Positions 37,891 to 50,180 of a stretch of DNA of 64,000 nucleotides are shown here, piece after piece. Origin of the DNA: Peribolospora baueri (taxonomy: Eukaryota; Basidiomycota; Peribolosporomycetes; Peribolosporales; Peribolosporaceae); the NCBI GenBank assembly GCA_029717555.1, contig JAMDHS010000002.1:434001-498000 (forward strand). Reading direction: 5' to 3'. Within the stretch, counting starts at the first letter, position 1. Each line of letters opens with the position of its first letter. The notes beneath the pieces were generated by a model. It saw only the letters and a list, made by a program, of their open reading frames with translations. It was not told the DNA's origin and made no database searches. A program made the translations under genes and the position numbers.

Positions 37891-40622
37891 ATGGCGATGA
37901 ACCCGGTGTTGCAGGACGCCTACTGGGTAGCACGTTCAAGTGAGCACCTAGCGACGGGAACCGTGCGCACGCACGCCGGCCGACCGTACCTCCGCTCACC
38001 CGTCGCCCCCTTTCCTCGCGCGCCTGTTTCCCAGCTCGAGATGTGCAGCTCCGGAGGGAGAACGTGGATGCGGTCGCAAAAGAGGTGAGATTGTTTGTGC
38101 TCCGCGTCGCATCCGCCGGGTAACCCGGGGTGCGGCCGGTTGGTAGGTGATCCGAGAACCGCTCACGCATCTTCTTCGCCTCGCACAGGTCCTCAATGCC
38201 TTTCGGAGGGAGAAATATTCGACCAAGACGTGGATGACACACCCTCTGCACCCCAGGGTCAGGGACGAGAAGCTGCTCGATTGGGTCTTTTTTGTCTCCA
38301 CGCTGAACTGTGAGCACGGATCGGTGGATGGCCAGAGAGTCGTTGGGAGGCGTGAATGAGGGTACCGGATCGGGAGCGAACTGAATCGATCGTCTGACCG
38401 TCCGCCGCCGTCGTCCACGGTCTGCCCACACCGTCGTACGCCGGTCTACAGTCTCCTTTTGGTCGTCCCGGGACGAGTCGACGCGATTTTCGGTGACATG
38501 GCGTCCAAGGTCCCGACGACGCTCGTCGGTTCGCTCGTCTTCTTCCGAGAAGACGCCTACACGTTCGCCGACCCGCTGGACCGGCTACTGGTCCCTTCTC
38601 GCGTGCGTCAACCGCGCTCAGTCGTTGGGCATCCCGCTCACCGATCCCGCGTTCTACTCCTGCCCCGCTCGCTGCCCCGACTCGCTCCTCCGCGACGTCT
38701 TCCGAGGGGACGTGGGCGCAGAGCAAGGGGGCGAGGAGATGCCGCTGCTGGAGGAGCGCATACGGTGTCTCCGACAGGCGGGCGACGTGTTGCAGAGGGA
38801 GTTTGGCGGCAGGGTGGCAAACCTGGTGGAAAGCGCCGAGGGCAGCGCGTTGCTGCTCGTAGAGACGGTGACGGAGCGTTTCGAGTGCTTCAGGGACGAA
38901 ACGGTGGTGGAGGGGAGGAAGGTGCACTTTTGGAAGAGGGTGAGCGAGCCACCCCTCTCTGTCTCTCTCTCTTCCGTCCCTCGTCCTCGCTCCATTCGCG
39001 TTTTGCCCTCTCGGCGGACCGGGAGGCGTCGCATATGCTTTCCTTCGCGCTCCCGTCCGAAACTCAATTACGCCATTCACTCTCTCACCGAACTACGTGA
39101 CATCCATCCGTCCTTCGCCCATACGCATATCCGTCCGTCCGTCCGTCCGTCCGTCTACCACCGACGCCCCGTTCCGCACACAGGCACAAATCTTCGTCGC
39201 AGAATTGTGGTGAGTGAGGCAGACGCAATCTTTTTTCCCCTTTTGAGCCAAAGCACGGCTTGGTTCGCGCGCACGCCACAAAAAAAAAGGGAGACCGTCG
39301 TTGAGGCGCCGAGTAGGCATCCTATCACCGGACCGCCCAGTCTAGGCTGGCTGTGGGGACGGGATGGTAAAACGCGCATGACCACGGGACGCCCTGCTCG
39401 TCCGTGTCCGGCGCACGTTTGGTTTGCGAGCCCTTTTTTTGCGTTTGCGTTTGCGTTTTTCGCAACTCCTCGTGATCGTGACAAATTGTTCTGTTTTTCC
39501 GCGCCGATCGACCGGATCAGCGGTTGCCGAACGTGCAGCCCACTTGCGCACTCACCGCGTTCCTCGCATGCCCCCCTTTCTGTCTGTGTGTCTGTCTGAC
39601 CGTCCCTCCTCCACTCGCCGCCTTGGCTCTCCTTTTCCGCTGATGGGGCAGGGCGGCGTTTGACCAGCAGGGTTTTGGAGCGTTCCACGACATCGACAGT
39701 CTGACGTGTTTCCCGGACTATCGGTGCGTGTGTCGATCGTCGACATCGTAGTGGGCGAACGCGAAGCGAAGGTCTAACAGATGGATGGATGGGCTTCTTT
39801 CTGTGACCTTGCTTTTTGCGCGCACAAGGGTGCCACAACATCTGCACACGCTCTCCCTCATCTCCTACAGCGCGCGCCTGCGAGCGCGCCTCGAAGCGGG
39901 CCAAGAGCTGCGGTACGGGTGCCGGGAGGAGGTGGAGATCCGGGCGCTGACCGTCGTGGCCGTCGAAGAGCTCCGGCGGGCGGTCGCGAGCCGGCTGTCG
40001 ACGGTCGGCGGCTGGGACGGAGGAAGGGAGGGCATGGTGGTGAACAGCGTGTTGTTGGACTTTTTTGTGCGTGTCTCGTCTTTCCTCCTCTCGTGTCGTG
40101 GTTCGAGCGACCAACCGCTTTGCCGACCTGCGGACCTGCTTGCTTGCCCGGGCGGCAAATCACGCTCGCTTGCACATGCTTCTCGGAGAACGACTCCGCT
40201 CGTTTCGTTTTTACCGCCTGCCAAAGCGGAGCCGAATTGAACTCCGAGTTTGCGAAACCCGCGCACGGGTCCGATCGGTGGATTTTTTTTCTCGCCCTTT
40301 GCCGCCGCCCGCGCGCGAGCGCGCAAGCGCATTAGCGTCTTCGTTTTGGCCGTTCGCTCCACTTCCGAAGCGGACGGACGGACGAAAGGTGGCGAGGGCG
40401 GGCGGGTGCGCGTGTGTTGTGTATGCGGCGATGCGGTGACAGGTCTCGTGTCATGAGATCATGGATCGATCGATCGGCTCACCTTTCCTTTCCTCGCTCG
40501 TCTTTCTTTGTCCCGACGGGAACGGGCAGATCTGGGACGAGGCGAAGCGGATAGAGCGGGAGCAGGGGCGGGCGTGCCTGCCGGTCGTTCCGTGCCACCG
40601 CACGAGGTCCATCTATTACTGA
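37891..40622 (+). CDS. QNG1: Queuosine 5'-phosphate N-glycosylase / queuosine salvage protein (DUF2419)
   Basis: Releases queuine from queuosine (phosphate) so that eukaryotes can put it into tRNA. About 378 residues in eight exons: 37891-37939, 38035-38084, 38189-38309, 38452-38939, 39184-39209, 39652-39723, 39829-40066 and 40530-40622. It aligns end to end with human C9orf64/QNG1: VARSTRDVQLRRENVDAVAK, KLLDWVFFVSTLNFSFWS, TGYWSLLACVNRAQSLGIPL, CLRQAGDVLQREFGGRVANL, HFWKRAQIFVAELWAAF, FHDIDSLTCFPDYRVPQHL, CREEVEIRALTVVAVEELRR, NSVLLDFFIWDEAKRI and the ending CHRTRSIYY. Exon 5 is only 26 bases. Introns 4, 5 and 7 are long for this window (244, 442 and 463 bases) and rich in CCGT and low-complexity sequence. 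A 15-20 residue Arg/Ser-rich insertion follows FSFWSSRDE. The catalytic ending is intact. Confidence 0.9.
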
Positions 40623-43600
40623 CGGACGGACGAGGCGAACGTGTATGTGTACGTGTGCGTGGACGTGTACGTGTACGCCTGGACCAAAAAAAAGAAAGTT
40701 GCGAGGGAGGGAGGCAGGACGGATGCGAGATGGATAATAGACGGATACATAGATAGATAAATATACGTGGACGGACGGACGGATGAATGGGTAGGGGGCG
40801 CGGGACGTCGCATCGAGTACCACCGCACCGCACCGTGTTCCGTTCGGTCGGACCCCGGCTGAGCTGGGTAGAGAGAGAGGAAGGATGTGGAGTCCCGGAC
40901 CGACGGACGAACGGGGGGGCTCGCCAATTTTCTTGCTTGCCTTGCTTGCAATGGGGCCTTGCTTGCCTTGCCTTGGGTTGGATTGGATTGGATTGGCTTG
41001 GATTTGCTTGCTGCCTCCGGCGATCCGACGCAGCGCGACGCGAAACGCGCGGGCGGACGGAAACGCAAATGCAAACCGAATGCAAACGCAAACGCAAGCG
41101 CAAGCGCAACGCAGACAGACAGAAAGACAGACGCACGCAAAGGCAAAGGCACACCGGGGGACGTGCACAAACGTCAACGTTTGTTTTGACATTTCTTCAT
41201 TGTGATTTACAAGGCTTTCAAACGCTTGTTGAGATTTGTACTCGCAGCAGCAAGTCGCCGTTGGGCAATCTGGCTCTGACGAGTAGAGTTGCCTACTGCG
41301 ACAGCCGCCGTCTTCTCCATCAAGGAGGCTTATTAAAGGGGGAAAAAAAAGGGACGGAGGCATCAGAGGGAGGGACGGCATGGCATAGTAGGCGACGCTT
41401 TATTATCTGGTCGGCCGGCGGGGCCGTGGTTTCTGTCCGCGGGGCTAGGCTAACGTTATGGTTGTGTCTTGGGCGGGCCTCTGTTGGAGGGAGAGACGGG
41501 ATGGATGGAGGGACGGATGGAAGGACGGAAGGAAGGACGGAAGGTAGGACGGAAGTTTGCAGGTCAACAAAGCATCAAGTTGCTCTCTTTATTTTATTTT
41601 CCATTCCAGTGGGACTAGCGAAGGTACTTACATGGTTAAGCGACCGACCGACCGACCAACGCTGATCCGGCTGGCTTGGCGTGGGCTTGGGCTCGCTTTT
41701 TCGCCCCTTGCATGGGTCCCCCGGGGTCCGTGTGATGAGCGAGCATCTAATCTATCCAACTACAGTATCTATCCGAACTGACTGACTGACTGACTGGCTC
41801 ACGACGGTCATCGGCCGTGGGTGGGCTAGGCGAGCGAGTCGGTTAGCCAAGGCGTCTTTTGTCTTGTCTTGTCTTGGCTAGTCGCCTCTACTGCCACTGC
41901 CACTCTCGTCCCTTCTCCGCCGCCCCGCCGCCCCTTCTCTGTCTCTTTCCCCTCCACCCCCCCCAATCCAATCTGGATCTGTTTGATTGTCTCTCCGTCC
42001 TGCCTTTTTCGTACCGCGGGCGCACTTACGGTCCCGCGCGAACGGACGGAAGCGGACGGAAGGAGGGAGGGATGGACGGACGGAGGGAGGGAAAGAGGAG
42101 GGATGCAACCCGACTCGGTTCGAGCTCGACCTTGCCTCTGTTCCTCCTCCGTCCTTGTTCATGACGCGGCCTGGGTCCACTCACTAAGTGCCGGCGCGAC
42201 CTGAGCCACCGGTGGCGGTATCGTATGTGTGCATGTTCCAATCCGTCCGTCCGTCCCTCCTTATTTTTGTCGTCCGCGACCGGCGAAGCGATGCGAACAT
42301 GAACGAGAACATGATATGGCATGACCGTGACATGACATGACATGAACGTGCCGACAGGCGCGGGCGAGCGGAGGAAAAAGGCTTGGACGGTGGAGGCGGA
42401 GGAGGGGTAGGAGACGAGGACGACAGGCGAGCGAGGTATGCAATGTACGCGGGTGGACGAGGGAAAAGAGGAAGATCCTGGAGGCGTGCGTGCGTGCGTA
42501 CTTGGCTTGGTTGGGATCAGGTGGGTGGCGCTCCACGTACGGACGAGCGATAGTGGGGGTGGGTGGGTAGCGTCGTGGTAGGTCCGTACACCCTCGACGG
42601 ACGGTGCGGTACCGTACAGCGGCCCAACAGTCCGGCGCCTTGCCGAACTGGGACGGACGGAGGGAGATGGTTGTTGGTTCCCCTCCTTGCTTGCTTGCTT
42701 GCTTTGCTTTGCTTTGCTTGCTTCCGTCCGTCCGTCCTTGCTTTCTTTCCTTCCTTCCTTCCTAGCCGAGGGCGATGTGAGCCGCCGTCGTTCGTCCTTC
42801 CCTCCGGTGGCCTGCATGACGCAAGCTCACCACGCGCATGTCATGTGTGTCGTCGCGTCGCTCCACTCTCGTCGCCGTCGTCGTTGTGTCGTGTCGTGTC
42901 GGTGTGCAGCGTGTGCGTGGGCAGTCGATCTCGCCCTCGCTCTCGCTCCCCGTCAGCGTAGCGCGTCCGCGTGGTCTGCGCTCAGCGAACTCTATTTCGA
43001 ACCCGCCGCCTCCGTCCGCCCCGCGCGCGCCCTTGCCCTGTCCTTGCCCTGTCCTCCTTGTCCGTGCCGTCGCCCTCTTCTCTCAGCGATCGTCTCCGAA
43101 CGGTCGAGCGAGCAAGCGAGCAAGCAAGCAAGCAATCAATCAATCAATCAACCAACCAAGCAAGCAAGCAAGCAAAAGGGGAGAAATAACCCATGTACAC
43201 AAACACCATCCCATCCCCATCCAAGCCAGCCGAGCCGGCTGCAAATCGCCGGCTCGACCCGAATGACGTCCTCGTTCCCCCTCTTCTCCTCCGCCCCCGC
43301 TCCTCGTCGCCGTACGGACGACCTCCGCTCGCCGCTCGCTGCTCGCCGTTCGCCGTCCGCCGTCCGCCGTCCGGTCCCGTCGACGGACCGCGCTTGCCGT
43401 CCGTCGTCCGCCTCGCCTCGCCTCGCCTCGCCGACGACGGACGGACGGACGGACGACTGCTCCGCACCGCCTCGCTCCCTCCTTCCTTGTTCATGCCCCT
43501 CCTCCCTCCCGTCCAGCCACGAACCCGGTCGACGTGAGCCCGAGAGCGAGCTAGCCAGCCCGAGTACGAGCACGAGCCAGCGCGTGGGTGCTCGGAGCGC

Positions 43601-44698
43601 GGACGAACGAGCGAAAGAGCGAAAGAGCAGGCGACCGAACGACGGAACGAACGAACGAACGAACGAACGAACGAAGCGGCTCGCCAGGCTCAACCTGCCT
43701 TTCTTTCATCCTCGCCTTGGCCTTCCCTTCCCTTCCCTTCGCTTCGCTTCGCCTCGCCTCGCCTTCCCCTTCCCATCCCACCTTCCTTTCCGTTTCCCAC
43801 CTCGCCCCCTCCCCTCCCTTTCAACTACGATCCCGACGGCCATGCGCATGCCCATATATCCATATCCATCCTATCCCCAACCCCATCCTCGCCCTCGCCT
43901 TGACCTCCATCGCCCCCCGACGTCACCTCGTCTCCCCTTTTTAACAACCCGCCCTTCCACTCCCTCGCCCACCCGCGCCTCCGTCCAACGCCATCCAACC
44001 TTCCCTCCAGCGTCCATTCCATTTCCATTCCATTTTTCGCCGCCCTCGCCCTGCCAGCCAGCCGCTACACACGCCAATACCCCTCTCCCTCCCACCCCAT
44101 CCTCCCTCCGCCCGCTTGTTTGCACTGCAAAGCGCGTCCTCGATCACTCCGCTCGCCTTGTTTAAGCGCGGTCCCAACCGCCGACGACGACGACGACGAC
44201 ACGAACACGAAACGACCCGACCCTGACCGTCGATCCATCAACACGCCCGCCTCCTCGCTCTCGCGCTCGCCTCGCCTCGTTTCATCCCCTTCCCCCTCGG
44301 TGAGTGGCACAGACGAACAGGGGAGAGAAAAAGGCAGGACGAATACGAACACGAATACGCGCACGGCCACGCCGCGTCCCGCTCGCTCGCTCGCTCGTTC
44401 ATGCGCTCGGCCCTCCTCCGGCATGCCTGCCGCTACGTGAGCGTGAGCGGGGGGGCAGGCACAGATGCGCATAGCATATACATAGCTGGACCGACTCCTC
44501 CTCGTTCTCGTTCCTGCCCGCCCGCCCGCGTTGTTCGCCCAATCTCTAACGTGGGCAATTGCTATTGTTTGCAGAGCCTCGCCTCCGACGCCAACGTTGC
44601 TCCTCCCTCCGACGACCCACATACCCTCCGTCCTATACCCCGGACCCGTGCGAGTCGTTCCCGCCTCCCGAGCTTGTATACTCCGCTGCGTTCGAGGC
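40623..44698. repeat. 4-kb belt of tetranucleotide-rich low-complexity DNA
   Basis: This long gene-poor stretch is filled with short runs of period four: GGAC/CCGT (for example 40771-40785, 41510-41550, 42242-42255, 43436-43455), GGATT (40979-40998), CCGA (41640-41660), TGCTT/CTTG (42691-42722), CAAG and AATC (43105-43178) and GAAC (43646-43676). Most frames crossing it are translated repeats and show no family. It probably contains the promoter and a long, possibly spliced, leader of the forkhead gene. I cannot support any gene inside it. Confidence 0.6.
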
Positions 44699-46984
44699 AT
44701 GCACCATCCCGCGACCACCACCACCACCACCACCACCACCACCACCACCACCACGGCCCTCGACGGCCACTACGGAGAATATAGCACACGCCTCCACGGC
44801 CACGGCCACCCGTCCGCCGCGCTCAAGCACCGTCTCCCTCGACACCGCCTCCCAACTCATCACCACCACCACCAACACCCCGTCGGCGCCTTTTCATCCT
44901 CTTCCGTCGCCGATTGGATCGTCAACATGCGCGGCGCCGCCGCTGCCGCTGACGACCACGACGTCCCCCTTCGAGCGCACCATAATCCCTCCTTCCGCGA
45001 TCTCCCTTCCACCATGCTCCAAGATCAAGATCCCCACCGCCCGACCTTGGACGACGCCGACAGCTTTCGCCCGTCCTCCCCCCGCCCCGGCAGCAGCCAC
45101 AGCAGCGGCGACAGCAGCGCTCCCCGCGACGACCTCTCCTCCCACGCCGCCTCGCCCCTTCGCACCGCCCTCCCTTCCGCCCTCCGTCTCACTCCCGGCT
45201 CCGCCGACGCCGACTCACCACCTTCGCCCTTCCTCCATCTTCCCTCTCCCCATCCCGGCTCGCCCCCCGCCGCTGCCTTTTCCTGGACCGTAGCAAGAGA
45301 CACGACGACAAACCATGTCAAGCTGGAAGAACCGTCCGACTCGGGCGCCGTCCACAACGATGACCACCGCCAGACCCCGTTCGCCGGTGCCGCCAGACGT
45401 CGGTATACCATCGAGGGCCCCGTCTCCCCCCTCGCCGGCGACGTCTATCTTCGCTCCGCCGCGCATCAACGTTGGCCCCCCCGGCGACCCCAAGGCCCCG
45501 GGGACGCCCCCGCTCACGCCGGCGGCCATAGCTGTCCCACCGCTTCCCCCGCCCTCCGCGCCCAGTCCGGCGGCTCTTTGGCCCCGCCTCCGCCCGGTCC
45601 TCTCGGCAGACGCAACACCCTCTCCAACCCTCCCTTCCGCCCCTTCACCCTCGGCCGCCCCAGAAGCTCGTTGTCGAGCATCCGAGATTCGGACGCCTTC
45701 CACACCCTCGGCTCTTCCGCCCCGCAGAACTTTGCTTTTGGACGCTGGACCGCCCACCACCACGGCTTGTCCTCTTCCGATTCCCTTCCCGGAGATCTCC
45801 GTGCCGCCATTCCCCGCGACCAGGGCCCCCTCGGCCTCTCCACTGCTCCCTCCGCCTGGTCCCAGTGGCGCGCCGGGCCTTGGTCGCCCTCGTCGTCGTC
45901 CAATTCTTCTTTCGGAGGACCCTCTAACCAGCCCGGCAGCCCCGCCCAGCTCGGCAGCTCCGGCTTTTTACCGCCCGCCTTCGAAGCCGGTCCGCTCACT
46001 CCGCCCTCGCCCAAGTCGGAAAATGAGGCCTCGACGGCCGACCCCAGGTCTCTGCCCAAGCATGAGCCTACCGCTTGGGAGGCGTACGTCCAGAGCAGGT
46101 CCCTCGCCCACGGCCGTCCGCCATCACCAGGGGCCGCGCCGACAAACGCGCAGCAGCAGCAGCAGCATCCCACCCTCCCTGCCTTTGCTTCCCATCCCCA
46201 CGGTACCGCTCGCCGACCGTCGACGTCGCCGCCAGGCCAGCACAGGTCGACCTTCTGCCACGAACACGGCCACGGCCACGGAGCTCCACCTTCGTCGCCG
46301 ACGCGCCGGCATCCCTACCGCCCACCTCCACCCATCTCACTCCATGGCCACCCGCGCACCTTTTCTTCTCTCGGCGCAGCCTCTTCCCCTTCAGACATGT
46401 CCCCTCCCCAGGCGTACGCCCCCACCGGCACGTCTGGACTGATGGGAGCGTCGAGCGTGCCTCGTTCCGCACCCCGTCGAAGGCGTAGGCCGCCGTTCTC
46501 CTACTCCTCCCTCATCGCCCAGGCGATCGCCTCGTCGCCTACCGGCAAGCTCACCCTCCGGGAGATTTACGAATGGATTTCCAACGCCTATCCGGAGTTG
46601 TACGAGATGGAAGGCGTGGACAGTCAAGGGTGGCAGAACACGGTACGACACAACCTCAGCCTCAACCGGGCGTTCATTAAAGTTCCTCGCGGACCTGACG
46701 ACGAGGACAGGATGAGAGCCGATCCTGGTCGGTCCAAGGGCAAAGGTGGATACTGGGCCCTCGACCCTTCTGTCAAGCTTACCGGCCCCGCTGGCGTCGC
46801 TGGCCCCAAGGCGCAGAGGACGGCTGCGGCGAGGGAAGCGGCGAGGGATGCGCGCGCTTCCGCCGCCGCCGCCGCCGCCGCCGCCGCTGCTGCTGCTGCC
46901 GCCGTCGCGCCTGGTCCGGCTGGCGCCTTGGACGGGAGGGATAGGGAGGGAGTGATGGCGATGGAGACTCGTCCCTTGGCCTGA
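44699..46984 (+). CDS. Forkhead (FOX) transcription factor
   Basis: A single long frame; from the ATG at 44699 it gives about 761 residues, but the frame stays open upstream to 44531 with no ATG there, so an upstream coding exon is possible. Residues about 596-690 form a complete forkhead winged-helix domain: [35 protein letters not shown], the recognition helix [19 protein letters not shown], and [10 protein letters not shown]. The domain binds RYAAAYA-type DNA. Fungal relatives include Fkh1/2, Sep1 and Hcm1, mostly cell-cycle regulators; I cannot place it more exactly, and I see no FHA domain, which argues against Fkh1/2. The rest is disordered: 14 threonines at the start, many Pro/Ser/His runs, and 15 or more alanines near the end. 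Extreme GC content opens long overlapping frames on this stretch, which I regard as shadows. Confidence 0.85.
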   Translation: MHHPATTTTTTTTTTTTTTALDGHYGEYSTRLHGHGHPSAALKHRLPRHRLPTHHHHHQHPVGAFSSSSVADWIVNMRGAAAAADDHDVPLRAHHNPSFRDLPSTMLQDQDPHRPTLDDADSFRPSSPRPGSSHSSGDSSAPRDDLSSHAASPLRTALPSALRLTPGSADADSPPSPFLHLPSPHPGSPPAAAFSWTVARDTTTNHVKLEEPSDSGAVHNDDHRQTPFAGAARRRYTIEGPVSPLAGDVYLRSAAHQRWPPRRPQGPGDAPAHAGGHSCPTASPALRAQSGGSLAPPPPGPLGRRNTLSNPPFRPFTLGRPRSSLSSIRDSDAFHTLGSSAPQNFAFGRWTAHHHGLSSSDSLPGDLRAAIPRDQGPLGLSTAPSAWSQWRAGPWSPSSSSNSSFGGPSNQPGSPAQLGSSGFLPPAFEAGPLTPPSPKSENEASTADPRSLPKHEPTAWEAYVQSRSLAHGRPPSPGAAPTNAQQQQQHPTLPAFASHPHGTARRPSTSPPGQHRSTFCHEHGHGHGAPPSSPTRRHPYRPPPPISLHGHPRTFSSLGAASSPSDMSPPQAYAPTGTSGLMGASSVPRSAPRRRRRPPFSYSSLIAQAIASSPTGKLTLREIYEWISNAYPELYEMEGVDSQGWQNTVRHNLSLNRAFIKVPRGPDDEDRMRADPGRSKGKGGYWALDPSVKLTGPAGVAGPKAQRTAAAREAARDARASAAAAAAAAAAAAAAVAPGPAGALDGRDREGVMAMETRPLA
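44714..44755 (+). repeat. (ACC)n trinucleotide repeat, poly-Thr in the forkhead frame
   Basis: Fourteen consecutive ACN codons, nearly all ACC, directly after the proposed start codon of the forkhead protein. In other frames it would read poly-Pro or poly-His. Likely length-variable between strains. Confidence 0.8.
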
Positions 46985-48073
46985 CGCCTCCCACCAACGC
47001 CATCAAGTTGTTATTTATCGATACCATCGTTCTTCGTTCACTCTGTCATTCCCTCCCTCGTCCGTTCTTGTTTCTTCTGTGTTGCCCCGTCGCTCCTTCG
47101 TCCTATCGTCTCTCCGTCGGTCCGTCGGCTACGAGCCTTCGTGCTCGCCCTTGCCCGTCCGCCCGTCTGTCTGGTCTTGATCTTGTCTTCTTTCTTACCC
47201 ACTCTCCCGCCCTCTCTTGTTCGTCCATCATTCCCTCTGTCCCGCCGTCCTTCGTCCTTCATTCTTCGATCCCCACATTCATCTCGTCTCGTCTCGTCTC
47301 ATGTCATCTGTGTCTCTCCGAGCGCTCTTCATCCGTCCAGTCTCTCTCCAAGCCCTCTCGTCACTCTTTCCACTCCGTCCGTCCGTCCGTCCGTCCGTGC
47401 GTGTGTGTGCGCGCGCGCGTCCGCCGTCGCCGTCGCCGTCGCCTTTCCTTTCCTTCCAAACCCACAAATCAGCAGGATACCCCGGACCTTGCTCCTCCTC
47501 CAAGTCTTCATCGTTCTCCTTCTTCTTCTCCTTCCCGTCTCTTCTCTTTCTCTGTTCATGTTCGTGTCGTCTCTGTTCGTGTCGTGTCACGTCGTGTCGC
47601 GTCGTCTTATCTCGCTCGTCACCGCGTGCAACGCTGAAAACTTCGAACTTTTTTTTTTCTTTTTCTCGTTTGGCTGGCAAGCTGGCCTCGCTTAACTAGC
47701 CTAGAGTTGGAGATGGAGATGGAGATGGAGGTTGGAGATGGCAGGGCGGACGGAACGAAGAAAGAAAGAAGCACGGGCCCCCGCCCGCCGTCGCTCGTCG
47801 TCGCTGCTTAATGGACGTACATGTCGGAACCGGCGGACGCTCGAAGGGACCGACGATCGTCATCAACAACATCACTATCATTATCATCAACATCTTTTCG
47901 TCTCTTTCTTCTTCATAAACGACAAACAACAACAAGGTCGGCGTCGGGCGTCGAACCGGCTCCGAAAACGCCGCCGTCCAAGATGTTTATTTATTTATTT
48001 TTCATTTCATTTTCCTATTCCTTCTGTATCTTTCCATTCCTTTCCAATCCTCCCAACCCTCCTCCACCACCCA
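46985..48073. other. Pyrimidine-rich intergenic region between convergent genes
   Basis: Lies between the forkhead gene (+) and LYS12 (-), so both 3' regions are here. It is strongly CT-rich on the plus strand between about 47040 and 47660 with CCGT and TCTCG runs, and T-rich near 47985-48010. Long frames are repeat translations. No gene supported. Confidence 0.45.
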
Positions 48074-49955
<1,882 letters not shown>

Positions 49956-50180
49956 TTTGACTGGGAATATAAAGGAACTACGGCGGAGGAGCGGAAAGTC
50001 GGGAGAAGTGGTGAGTCTTCGATGGAAGATGACTGTGATCGAATCCGGCCGCGAGTTTTTTCCATGCGAAGATCCATGCTGCGGCGTCCGTGCGTGTTAT
50101 AAGTCAAAGTGATGAACTGGAGACTGAGAGGAGGGAGCAGCTGCGGAGGACTAGTTCTACTTGTATTCTACTCGTACGAA

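Noticed and set aside
42687-44165. Plus-strand frame of 492 codons.
   Set aside because: Almost entirely a translation of tetranucleotide and CT-rich repeats; no domain and no coding-like codon pattern.
45315-46442. Frame of 375 codons overlapping the forkhead gene in another frame, plus minus-strand frames there.
   Set aside because: Proline/serine-only composition; a shadow of the GC-rich forkhead coding sequence, which alone contains a domain.
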